DNA from: Prevotella sp. CAG:924
Lineage (GTDB): Bacteria; Bacteroidota; Bacteroidia; Bacteroidales; Bacteroidaceae
Reading direction: 5' to 3'
Length of the DNA: 9,514 nt
Assembly: GCA_000431975.1 (NCBI GenBank)
Contig: HF988489.1
Location: 1-9,514, forward strand
Part shown: one piece after another, positions 1 to 6,061 of the stretch
How positions within the stretch are numbered: the first letter of the stretch is position 1
Layout of the letters: every line of letters begins with the position of its first letter
The notes under the pieces: generated by a model
What the model was told of the DNA's origin: nothing
What the model saw: only the letters and a program-made list of their open reading frames with translations
Database searches by the model: none
Program-made: the position numbers and the translations under genes

Positions 1-115
1 AGCTAAACAATCCCCCATATTCATCGGGTGAGCCTGAATAGCATCCTTGCAGCGCTCCGACAAGGTGGATACCGTCATTGTGAGACCATGATAACCACCT
101 TGCCGCCCCGTCCAT
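1..115 (-). CDS. possible partial ORF running off the left edge
   Basis: An ATG at 115 on the minus strand opens 38 codons without a stop to the window edge, beginning MDGAARWLSW. It lies 40 bases downstream of the MFS stop on the same strand. An AAGGAGG-like Shine-Dalgarno sequence (139-145) lies about 24 bases upstream of the ATG, and nearer to an in-frame TTG at 133. I do not recognise the peptide. An open stretch this short can arise by chance at this G+C content, and most of the protein, if there is one, lies outside the window. The coding call is therefore weak. Confidence 0.2.
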   Translation of the reverse strand, partial: MDGAARWLSWSHNDGIHLVGALQGCYSGSPDEYGGLFS

Positions 116-117
116 AA

Positions 118-133
118 TTGCCGGAAGCGGCAA
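118..133. other. perfect 6-bp hairpin after the MFS gene
   Basis: TTGCCG and CGGCAA flank a GAAG tetraloop (CTTC on the minus strand), 22 bases past the MFS stop. No run of U follows on the minus strand, where the next bases are TTATGG. It could stabilise the 3' end of the MFS transcript or act as a poor terminator. It also overlaps the in-frame TTG of the possible left-edge ORF. Confidence 0.3.
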
Positions 134-155
134 CGCTCCCTCCTTATTCCTAAAA

Positions 156-1367
156 TCACTGTTGGACGAGCCGACGCCGGAGGAAGAATCCCTTCGTCGC
201 TACAAAGAAAAGCACCGTGCCGAAGATCTGCATGGCCGCCATGGCCCAGAAGGCCGACGCGTAGCCGAAGTGCTCGGCAAAGACACCACCCAGCAGGATG
301 CCTATACCCTGTCCGAGATCCCACATCGTCAGGATCGTCGATGTGGCCGTACCCCGTTCATAATGGTGAGCCACGCCAATGATCATATTCATGAAGGCCG
401 GCCACATGTGACCGTTGCCCAGGCCGATGAGGAACGCGGAGGCATAATAGGCCGGCATCGTCGGCGAAGCGATGAACAGCGTGTAGCCGATAGACGACAG
501 GATGACGCCTTCGGCAGCATTGTGTGTCAGCCGTCCATCACGCAGCGACTTGCTGCCCTGCAGACGGGAAAGGATCAGTCCGACCGACAGCAAGGCAAAA
601 TAAGCGCCCGTGCCGCCCGTGATCCCCAGCCGCTCCTTGCCATAGATAGCCAGATAGTTGGACATCAGTCCCCAGCAAAATCCAAAGCAGACGACATTCA
701 GTCCGATGAGCCATCCCCGCGTGAGGAAGAAACGGTCGAGCGAGATCGGCTGCTTGTTCTTGACGATCTCCTTCTGAGGAATCTGAATGCGCATATTGAC
801 CACCAGTCCCAGCAGTGCCACCAGGAATGCCAGCCAGAAGAGGACATGAAAATTGTGCGTGTAATGATAGATGAACACACCGGCCGTCGGCGCGATGGCC
901 GAAGCGAGGTTGTTGCTCAAGCCGTAATAGCCGATGCCCTCATTGCGGCGACTGGAAGGCAGCACATCGATCGCCACTGTGTTATTGCTCACCGTAGACG
1001 CTCCAAAAGGTGCGCCATGCAGGGTACGCACAATGGCAAAGAGCAACAGCGAGGCCGCCATCAGATAACTGGCAAAGAAAAGGGCATTGACCGTCAGACA
1101 GACGAGCAGCACCTTCTTGCGGTTGAAACTGTCGATCATGAATCCGCTGAAGGGACGGATGACCAGGGCGGCGATCGTATAACCGAAAAGCACAAAGCCG
1201 ATCATATCCTTCGTGGCATGGAAGCTTTCACTGAGATAGATGGGCAGGAGCGGCGTGAGCAAATAAAAGGCGAAATACATGGTGAAATTAGCCACCATCG
1301 CACGGTTATAGTTCGCATTCCAGAGTTTCTCTTGTTTTAACTTTTCTGCTTCCATAATTTCTGTCAT
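156..1367 (-). CDS. major facilitator superfamily (MFS) transporter
   Basis: A 403-residue inner-membrane secondary transporter, the usual size for a 12-TM MFS protein. Hydrophobic segments run along the whole length. The first follows residue 25, there is a polar central loop near residues 193-215, and the last segment ends near 390 before a basic tail (FFLRRRL). The cytoplasmic loop 2-3 signature appears as RPFSGFMIDSFNRKK (71-85). A Gly-rich stretch followed by IDVLPSSRRNEGIGYYG (133-149) is typical of YhhS/YfcJ-like efflux MFS proteins. I chose the ATG at 1367 because AAGGA lies 7 bases upstream. The frame stays open upstream to 1559, but that part is not transporter-like. An ATG at 1355 is an alternative. 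Drug or metabolite export is likely from the family, but the substrate is unknown. The 392-residue ORF on the opposite strand is an antisense shadow. Confidence 0.9.
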   Translation of the reverse strand: MTEIMEAEKLKQEKLWNANYNRAMVANFTMYFAFYLLTPLLPIYLSESFHATKDMIGFVLFGYTIAALVIRPFSGFMIDSFNRKKVLLVCLTVNALFFASYLMAASLLLFAIVRTLHGAPFGASTVSNNTVAIDVLPSSRRNEGIGYYGLSNNLASAIAPTAGVFIYHYTHNFHVLFWLAFLVALLGLVVNMRIQIPQKEIVKNKQPISLDRFFLTRGWLIGLNVVCFGFCWGLMSNYLAIYGKERLGITGGTGAYFALLSVGLILSRLQGSKSLRDGRLTHNAAEGVILSSIGYTLFIASPTMPAYYASAFLIGLGNGHMWPAFMNMIIGVAHHYERGTATSTILTMWDLGQGIGILLGGVFAEHFGYASAFWAMAAMQIFGTVLFFVATKGFFLRRRLVQQ

Positions 1368-1494
1368 TGATGTCCTTATGTCCTTGATACACATAACAAC
1401 CGCGTGGCAAACGTCGCGCAGGCTCATTGCTTCTGCCGGGGAGATGCCACCTCTACATTGGAACGGGAAGACAAGAGAGCCCGGTAAGGCATGA

Positions 1495-1502
1495 CAAAAA
1501 TA
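1495..1502 (-). promoter_or_regulatory. candidate -7 box for the MFS gene
   Basis: The minus strand reads TATTTTTG, a full match to the Bacteroidota -7 consensus TAnnTTTG, about 130 bases upstream of the MFS start. No clear TTG is found at the expected -33 distance (near 1522-1525), so the site is weak or needs an activator. It lies downstream of the terminator at 1622-1640, as expected if the MFS gene is transcribed independently of the regulator. Confidence 0.27.
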
Positions 1503-1567
1503 CGGATAAAAATCGGAACACAGACACCTTCCCCATGATTTTTTCCAACGATCTGCCAATTTACCAC

Positions 1568-1581
1568 GCAGGCCGACCTGC
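1568..1581. repeat. short inverted repeat GCAGG-CCGA-CCTGC
   Basis: A perfect 5-bp inverted repeat with a 4-base loop lies in the spacer between the AraC-type and MFS genes. A CCTGCAGG palindrome follows at 1592-1599. It could be an operator or a leader hairpin upstream of the MFS gene, but no U-run is present and the function is unknown. Confidence 0.25.
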
Positions 1582-1621
1582 CAAAGAATATTCCTGCAGG
1601 CGGATCAGTCACGACAAAAAG

Positions 1622-1640
1622 GAATGTGACCTCCACATTC
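1622..1640 (-). terminator. rho-independent terminator-like hairpin behind the AraC-type gene
   Basis: On the minus strand a perfect 7-bp stem GAATGTG / CACATTC with a GAGGT loop is followed by C and then TTTTTG, the classic hairpin-plus-U-run layout. It stands about 207 bases past the regulator stop and 21 bases past a 20-codon hydrophobic ORF on the same strand. It is in position to separate regulator transcription from the MFS gene. Confidence 0.55.
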
Positions 1641-1660
1641 ACTTGCATATTATGACCGCC

Positions 1661-1723
1661 TCACAACCATACGAACAGCCCAATGATCAGAAAAAAGTAA
1701 TATGCCCAGCGTAAAAAATCCAT
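1661..1723 (-). CDS. possible tiny hydrophobic peptide (20 residues)
   Basis: The ATG at 1723 opens 20 codons coding for MDFLRWAYYFFLIIGLFVWL, then TGA. This is a single stretch long enough to span a membrane, with charged residues only at positions 2 and 5. It lies downstream of the AraC-type gene on the same strand and ends 20 bases before the likely terminator, so it would be on the regulator transcript. No strong ribosome-binding site is visible. Single-TM micropeptides do exist in bacteria, but an ORF of this length is easily produced by chance in A+T-rich DNA. An overlapping 46-codon ORF in another frame (1827 to 1687) is also hydrophobic, which lowers confidence in either. Confidence 0.25.
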   Translation of the reverse strand: MDFLRWAYYFFLIIGLFVWL

Positions 1724-1846
1724 ATCATACAACCATCGAGCATATTCCGTCTATAGAAGTCGCCATTCACTATCAGAATGTATATTCCGACAAAAGCAGC
1801 CACATCCTTCCCGACCTTCACCAACATTGCCTGAAAGCCATACGGT

Positions 1847-2758
1847 CTAATCCCTCTGCCTGAACTCATGTGGTGTCATGCCGGTTATACGTTTGAAAAA
1901 CTTACAGAAAAAGCTCGGATTGGGGAAATTCAGATCCTCGGCTATCTGTGCAATCGGAATATTCTCATACTTCAGCATTATCTTTGCATTGGTAATCAGC
2001 GCACGGTCAATCCATTCCTTGGCCGTGATGCCACTCGTCTCCTTTATCACTACCCCGAGATAGCGCGGCGTGACACACATCCTATCTGCATAGAACGACA
2101 GGGAATGGCCGCTCTTACTGTAAGTGCTGACCAACTGTATAAACCTGTCGAACATCATCCTGTTGTGCGGTTTCTTATAGTCGTTGTCGCTGCTGTGCCT
2201 GTTTTTCAGATAGTCGTAATAATGGAGCAATGAGTAGATAATACCGTCAACAGCCTCGGCAGGACTGTTTTTCTGCCGGGCTATCTCCCATGCCGACTGG
2301 AACATCCGGTCTATGATGCCGATATCCCGTAGTTCAGGGGTTGCGATAAAGTTATAAGCATTGCGCTTATATTCGGCGGGGATCCTTTCCTTGAATGTCA
2401 GATTCATCTTCTCATTGCCCACCATCATTCCACACAATTCAAAATCCTCGGAGAAATTATTGACCTGTATGATACTGCCCGAACCGATGAAGGCGATCAT
2501 ATCCTTCCTCAATGTGTAGTCCATAAGGTTGACCGTCACTTTCGCCTCCCCTTTCTTTATCAGTGCCAGCCGGCAATCCTCTATAATATAAGGAGTGCCC
2601 GACCGCAGCAACTTGGCAAAGAGCTTATGTCCTGTCCGCAGCATTCCGATGTCCCTGCCGATGATCTGCAGATTATTCTTTTGCTCATCGATATTTCCAA
2701 TCATCGCCCTGATCTCAGAAAACGAGAAACGTTCCGGATACATACTGTTTGTCTTCAT
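1847..2758 (-). CDS. AraC-family transcriptional regulator
   Basis: A 303-residue cytoplasmic DNA-binding protein of normal AraC-family length. The N-terminal part (about residues 35-115) is rich in short beta strands and resembles the cupin-like sensor domain, and a helical linker follows. The C-terminal 85 residues hold the paired helix-turn-helix domain. The first helix-turn-helix lies around LSFYADRMCVTPRYLGVVIKE (220-240, partly quoted). The second begins IPIAQIAEDLNF and runs through FFCKFFKRITGMTPHEFR, the family-typical end. I chose the ATG at 2758 because AAGG lies 6-9 bases upstream. A TTG 21 bases earlier overlaps the -7 promoter box and is unlikely. Base composition is more A+T-rich than the exporter genes. 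Its divergent position next to the exporter operon makes that operon its likely target. The effector is unknown. Confidence 0.92.
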   Translation of the reverse strand: MKTNSMYPERFSFSEIRAMIGNIDEQKNNLQIIGRDIGMLRTGHKLFAKLLRSGTPYIIEDCRLALIKKGEAKVTVNLMDYTLRKDMIAFIGSGSIIQVNNFSEDFELCGMMVGNEKMNLTFKERIPAEYKRNAYNFIATPELRDIGIIDRMFQSAWEIARQKNSPAEAVDGIIYSLLHYYDYLKNRHSSDNDYKKPHNRMMFDRFIQLVSTYSKSGHSLSFYADRMCVTPRYLGVVIKETSGITAKEWIDRALITNAKIMLKYENIPIAQIAEDLNFPNPSFFCKFFKRITGMTPHEFRQRD

Positions 2759-2776
2759 AAACGCCTTTTTTGTATG

Positions 2777-2807
2777 CAAAAATATGAAAAATGCGAAATA
2801 AAGACAA
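2777..2807 (-). promoter_or_regulatory. promoter of the AraC-type gene (Bacteroidota type)
   Basis: On the minus strand TTG (2807-2805) is followed after 20 bases by TATTTTTG (2784-2777). This fits the Bacteroidota -33/-7 promoter pattern of TTG with TAnnTTTG. Transcription would begin near 2770, giving a leader of only about a dozen bases that contains the AAAAAAGG ribosome-binding stretch. Both boxes and the spacing agree, so this is the best promoter in the window. Confidence 0.65.
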
Positions 2808-2865
2808 TAAGAAACTCCTTATACAGCCCTTCTTACGATATTTTAAGTACAAAAGGAACATTTTT

Positions 2866-2893
2866 AGACTTTATCGGATAAGGTCACCAGACT
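2866..2893 (+). promoter_or_regulatory. possible regulator half-sites (AGACT direct repeat)
   Basis: AGACT occurs at 2866-2870 and 2889-2893, 23 bases apart and both followed by A/T-rich bases. AraC-type proteins often bind two direct half-sites about two helical turns apart. These copies would lie near -52 and -29 of the rightward promoter, a position from which an activator could contact RNA polymerase. The repeat is only 5 bases, so this is suggestive only. Confidence 0.2.
2871..2881. promoter_or_regulatory. palindrome TTATCGGATAA, possible operator
   Basis: A perfect 5+5 palindrome with one central base lies where the -33 box of the rightward exporter promoter would be. Its position next to an AraC-type gene suggests a protein-binding site. 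The right half, CGGATAA, recurs at 1503-1509, directly beside the candidate MFS -7 box. Chance cannot be excluded. Confidence 0.3.
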
Positions 2894-2903
2894 GATTATT
2901 TCC

Positions 2904-2911
2904 TACCTTTG
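2904..2911 (+). promoter_or_regulatory. -7 box of the exporter operon promoter
   Basis: TACCTTTG is a full match to the Bacteroidota TAnnTTTG -7 consensus. Transcription would start near 2918, giving a leader of about 73 bases before the TolC-type gene. The -33 position (about 2880-2883) reads AAGG instead of TTG. This combination of a good -7 and a poor -33 fits a promoter that depends on an activator, for which the divergent AraC-family protein is the natural candidate. Confidence 0.55.
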
Positions 2912-2918
2912 CACTGTA

Positions 2919-2957
2919 ACACCATCAACCGTCCGGTCATGTCGCCGGGTGTGGTGT
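2919..2957 (+). other. possible leader hairpin at the 5' end of the exporter mRNA
   Basis: ACACCA (2919-2924) pairs with TGGTGT (2952-2957), and a further ACC/GGT pairing is possible inside. The G+C-rich loop contains ACCGTCCGGT (2927-2936), itself a small inverted repeat. The structure would begin at the predicted transcription start and end 33 bases before the first start codon. It may protect the 5' end of the transcript. It matches no riboswitch class known to me. Confidence 0.3.
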
Positions 2958-2990
2958 CTCAAATAGTCCGAGAAAGAAAATAATCATGAT

Positions 2991-4244
2991 ATGAAACGTA
3001 TTTTAGTCTTCATCATGCTGGCCGCTACAGTGATGCCCGTCTTCGCCCAGATCACCCTGAGTGAGTGCAGATCGCTTGCCCGCGCCAACTATCCGCTCAT
3101 CAAGCGATTCCGTCTGGTGGAACAAAGCCGCTCGTTATCGCTCAGCAACGCTTCCAAGGCATGGCTGCCACAAATATCACTCAATGCCAGGGCATCCTAT
3201 CAAAGTGATGTGACACAAATTCCCATCGACCTTCCCGGCACCGACCTGCATCCGTTGTCGAAAGACCAATACGATGTCAGTGTACATGTCAGTCAACAGA
3301 TCTATGACGGCGGTGCCGTCAGGGCATCCAGACAAGTCACCAATGCCCGCAACGATGTCGAGCGTGAGAAAGTCAATGTAGCCCTTTATGATGTATATGA
3401 GCGCATCGACCAGCTCTTCTTCGGCATACTGCTGCTCGATGAGCAGATCCGTCAGGTGCGCCTCCTTCAAGACGACCTGTCGCTCAGCCTGCAGTCGGTA
3501 AGCGGCATGGTACGCGGAGGCATTGCCAACCAAACCGATATCGATGCCGTCAAGGTAGAACAGGTAAAAGCCGCCCAGACGGAAACCGGCCTGGTCACCT
3601 CGCGTGCCACCTATCTGAAGATGCTCTCCACATTCATCGGCAAAATGCTCGACGACAGCGTGCAGCTCGTACGCCCTGCCGAAGGAGATCTCACCGGAAT
3701 GGTGAACAACCGACCCGAACTTGCTCTCTACAATGCCCAAGACCGGCTGCTCGACCAACAGCGCAAGACCCTTGACACCTACCTCCGTCCACATATAAGC
3801 TTGTTTCTACAAGGCGGATACGGCAATCCGGCACTCAACATGCTCAAAAATAGTTTCGATGCCTACTATAAAATAGGAGCGACACTCACATGGAACATCG
3901 GAAGCCTGTACACCCGTGCCAACGACAAGCGCAAGATCGAGACCGACCGCCTCAGCATCCGTGCCGAGCGCGAGGCATTCCTCTTCAACACCGGACTGCA
4001 AAGCGAACTGCAACGCGGCAACATTGAAAGCCTGCACAAACAGATAGCTCAAGACGATGAAATCATCGCCCTGCGTCAAGGCATACGCGCCAAGGCCGAC
4101 ACGAAAGTGGCCAACGGTACGGAGACCGTCAATGAGATGCTGCGCGACATCAATGCCGTAAGTGAGGCTAAGCTGGCGAAAGCCTTCCACGAGATACAAC
4201 TTCTACAGGAAACATACAAACTGAAAAACATAAACAACTTCTAG
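2991..4244 (+). CDS. TolC-family outer membrane efflux protein
   Basis: The outer membrane channel of the exporter, 417 residues, slightly short for the family. A signal peptide (MKRILVFIMLAATVMPVFA, cleavage after Ala19) leads into ITLSECRSLARANYP, a start typical of outer membrane efflux proteins. The protein shows the expected two-fold repeat. Short amphipathic beta segments lie at WLPQISLNARASYQ (58-71) and YDVSVHVSQQIYDGG (94-108), and again at RPHISLFLQGGYGNP (266-280) and YYKIGATLTWNIG (292-304). Long Ala/Gln/Glu-rich helices separate them and would form the periplasmic tunnel. The ATG at 2991 is preceded by an A-rich GAGAAAG stretch; an ATG 5 bases earlier stops after two codons. It is the first gene of the operon, and one base separates its stop from the next start codon. 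Confidence 0.92.
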   Translation: MKRILVFIMLAATVMPVFAQITLSECRSLARANYPLIKRFRLVEQSRSLSLSNASKAWLPQISLNARASYQSDVTQIPIDLPGTDLHPLSKDQYDVSVHVSQQIYDGGAVRASRQVTNARNDVEREKVNVALYDVYERIDQLFFGILLLDEQIRQVRLLQDDLSLSLQSVSGMVRGGIANQTDIDAVKVEQVKAAQTETGLVTSRATYLKMLSTFIGKMLDDSVQLVRPAEGDLTGMVNNRPELALYNAQDRLLDQQRKTLDTYLRPHISLFLQGGYGNPALNMLKNSFDAYYKIGATLTWNIGSLYTRANDKRKIETDRLSIRAEREAFLFNTGLQSELQRGNIESLHKQIAQDDEIIALRQGIRAKADTKVANGTETVNEMLRDINAVSEAKLAKAFHEIQLLQETYKLKNINNF

Positions 4245-4245
4245 C

Positions 4246-5139
4246 ATGACAAAGAAACTTCCGCTCATACTCCTGTCCGTGGTCCTCGCGGCATGCTCGT
4301 CGGGCGATCCCGACTATGATGCCACAGGCATGTTTGAGGCCACTGAGATCATCGTTTCCGCCGAGGGGAACGGCCGGCTGCTCTCTTTCGGCATCGAGGA
4401 AGGCGACCGGCTGCAAGCCGGCAGCCAGGTGGGACTCATCGACACCGTGCAACTTCAGTTGCGGGCCATGCAGCTCGGTGCCACCAAAGACATGTATGCC
4501 ACCCAACGCCCTGACATCGAGACACAGATCGCCGCCACGCGACAGGAACTGGCCAAGGCCGAGGAAGAGCAACGGCGCTATGAGGCGCTGGTGAAAGACA
4601 ATGCCGCCAACCGTAAGATGCTGGATGACGCCATAAGCAACGTACGCGTCCTCCGCCGCCGTCTTGCCGCCCAGCAGTCGTCGCTCGGCAAGAGCACAAA
4701 CAGCCTCAACCGTCAGATGACTGCCACCGAGATACAGAGACGACAAGTAATCGACCAGCTGCGCAAGTGTCATGTGACGTCACCCATCAGCGGTACGGTG
4801 CTTGAGAAATATGCTGAGGCCGGTGAATATGCCACGACGGGCAAGCCCTTGTTCAAGATCGCCGACGTGGACGATATGAAGCTACGGGCCTATGTCACCG
4901 CCGACTGGCTCAATGCGATAAGGATCGGGCAGAAGGTAAAGGTGTACGCCGACGAAGGCAAGGACAGACGACGCGCCTATCCGGGCACCGTCACATGGAT
5001 ATCCGACAAGGCCGAGTTCACTCCCAAGACCATCCAGACGCGCGACGAACGCTCAAACCTCGTCTATGCCGTGAAGATCTCGGTCAGGAACACCGACCAC
5101 CTTATTAAAATAGGTATGTATGGTGACGTCCAATTCTGA
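4246..5139 (+). CDS. HlyD/YbhG-like membrane-fusion lipoprotein
   Basis: The periplasmic adaptor that links the inner-membrane ABC transporter to the outer membrane channel, 297 residues. The lipobox LAAC (14-17) predicts lipidation at Cys17, which would replace the usual N-terminal membrane helix. The first half of a lipoyl-like domain lies at about 30-66 (VSAEGNGRLLSFGIEEGDRL, 37-56). A long Ala/Gln/Glu/Arg-rich coiled-coil hairpin fills about 67-172. The second lipoyl half contains VTSPISGTVLEKYAEAGEY (177-195). A beta-barrel domain follows, with FTPKTIQTRDERSNLVYAV (258-276), a stretch I associate with the YbhG group. The gene overlaps the next start codon by 20 bases, suggesting coupled translation. 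Ser follows the lipid-bearing Cys; sorting rules in Bacteroidota differ from E. coli, so the membrane that holds it is inferred from the family. Confidence 0.92.
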   Translation: MTKKLPLILLSVVLAACSSGDPDYDATGMFEATEIIVSAEGNGRLLSFGIEEGDRLQAGSQVGLIDTVQLQLRAMQLGATKDMYATQRPDIETQIAATRQELAKAEEEQRRYEALVKDNAANRKMLDDAISNVRVLRRRLAAQQSSLGKSTNSLNRQMTATEIQRRQVIDQLRKCHVTSPISGTVLEKYAEAGEYATTGKPLFKIADVDDMKLRAYVTADWLNAIRIGQKVKVYADEGKDRRRAYPGTVTWISDKAEFTPKTIQTRDERSNLVYAVKISVRNTDHLIKIGMYGDVQF

Positions 5140-6061
5140 GATCAAGGGGATTGTCCAGGCCGAGGGCCTCTGCAAGAGATACGGCAAGACCATGGTCGTC
5201 CGCCATCTCTCCTTCAGTGTTGACGAGGGAGAGATCTATGGCATCATCGGACCCGACGGTGCCGGCAAGACCACACTCTTCCGCATCCTGACCACCCTTC
5301 TCCTTCCCGACGACGGCAGGGCGAGCATCGACGGACTCGATGCCGTGGCCGACTACCGGTCTGTACGCCGCCGCATCGGCTACATGCCCGGCCGCTTCTC
5401 GCTCTATCAGGACCTAACGGTAGAAGAGAACCTCAGCTTCTTCGCATCGGTGTTCAACACGTCCATTCAGGAGAACTATGACATGATAGCCGACATCTAC
5501 CGTCAGATAGAGCCGTTCAAGAACCGTAGGGCCGGCCGTCTCTCCGGTGGAATGAAGCAGAAGCTCGCGCTCTGCTGTGCCCTGATACACGCTCCCCGCG
5601 TGCTGTTCCTCGATGAGCCGACGACAGGCGTCGACCCTGTGTCGCGCCGTGAGTTCTGGACGATGCTGAAAAAGCTGCGTCATGACCACCGTCTGACGGT
5701 GTTGGTGTCCACACCCTATATGGACGAGGCATCGTGGTGCGACCGCATATCGCTGATGCAAGCCGGCCAGTTCATGCAGACCAACACGCCACATGGCATC
5801 GTCAAGGCTTATGCTGCCCGGCTGTTTGCCGTCAGGGCTGCCGACATGCACCGGCTCATGACCGGTCTGAGAGCCTGTCCGCTTGTAGCGACATCGTTCT
5901 CCTTCGGCACCACCTGCCACGTGACGCTCGCTTCCGAGGCTACCCCTGACGATCTGCGTTCCTGGCTCACCGGACACGACTATCAAGAAGTAGACATCAG
6001 TGCGATCACCCCCTCGGTGGAAGACTGCTTCATGGCACTAATGCAAACATCAGAGAAATGA
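5120..6061 (+). CDS. ABC exporter ATPase 1, degenerate Q- and H-loops
   Basis: A 313-residue cytoplasmic ATP-binding subunit that matches the first half of E. coli YbhF. Walker A is GPDGAGKTT (44-52), the signature LSGGM (141-145), and Walker B plus catalytic Glu VLFLDE (161-166). Two catalytic-support residues are missing. The Q-loop reads GYMPGRFSLY with Gly91 where Gln is expected, and the H-loop reads VSTPYMDEA with Pro199 where His is expected. Residues from about 215 on form a C-terminal extension ending in VEDCFMALM, common in ABC-2 ATPases. The ATG at 5120 overlaps the previous gene by 20 bases, and the stop overlaps the next start in ATGA. It probably pairs with the following ATPase. 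The altered residues look like a fixed trait rather than decay, since the rest is intact. Confidence 0.93.
   Translation: MVTSNSEIKGIVQAEGLCKRYGKTMVVRHLSFSVDEGEIYGIIGPDGAGKTTLFRILTTLLLPDDGRASIDGLDAVADYRSVRRRIGYMPGRFSLYQDLTVEENLSFFASVFNTSIQENYDMIADIYRQIEPFKNRRAGRLSGGMKQKLALCCALIHAPRVLFLDEPTTGVDPVSRREFWTMLKKLRHDHRLTVLVSTPYMDEASWCDRISLMQAGQFMQTNTPHGIVKAYAARLFAVRAADMHRLMTGLRACPLVATSFSFGTTCHVTLASEATPDDLRSWLTGHDYQEVDISAITPSVEDCFMALMQTSEK

Noticed and set aside
162..1340. 392-residue plus-strand ORF opposite the MFS gene
   Set aside because: The product is extremely rich in His, Gln, Arg, Asp and Glu with no hydrophobic core. That is what antisense reading of a membrane-protein gene gives, and the MFS protein on the other strand is unmistakable.
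1368..1559. 64-residue N-terminal extension of the MFS protein
   Set aside because: It has no transporter-like content, the alignable protein begins just after 1367, and a ribosome-binding site precedes that ATG. The frame is open there by chance.
1424..1714. Overlapping ORFs of 74 (minus) and 95 (plus) residues in the spacer
   Set aside because: They lie on opposite strands over the same bases, resemble no family I know, and one runs through the terminator hairpin.
1494..1796. Three copies of GACAAAA in the MFS/AraC spacer
   Set aside because: The spacing is irregular (about 119 and 176 bases) and the word is A-rich; it is most simply explained by local composition.
1687..1827. 46-residue hydrophobic ORF just after the AraC-type stop (extendable to 1869 inside that gene)
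   Set aside because: It has no ribosome-binding site at 1827, contains charged residues between its hydrophobic parts, and overlaps the neater 20-residue ORF in another frame. There is not enough to call it a gene.
3177..4773. Minus-strand ORFs of 205, 130 and 201 residues opposite the channel and adaptor genes
   Set aside because: These are antisense shadows of well-recognised genes, with no start signals or family resemblance.
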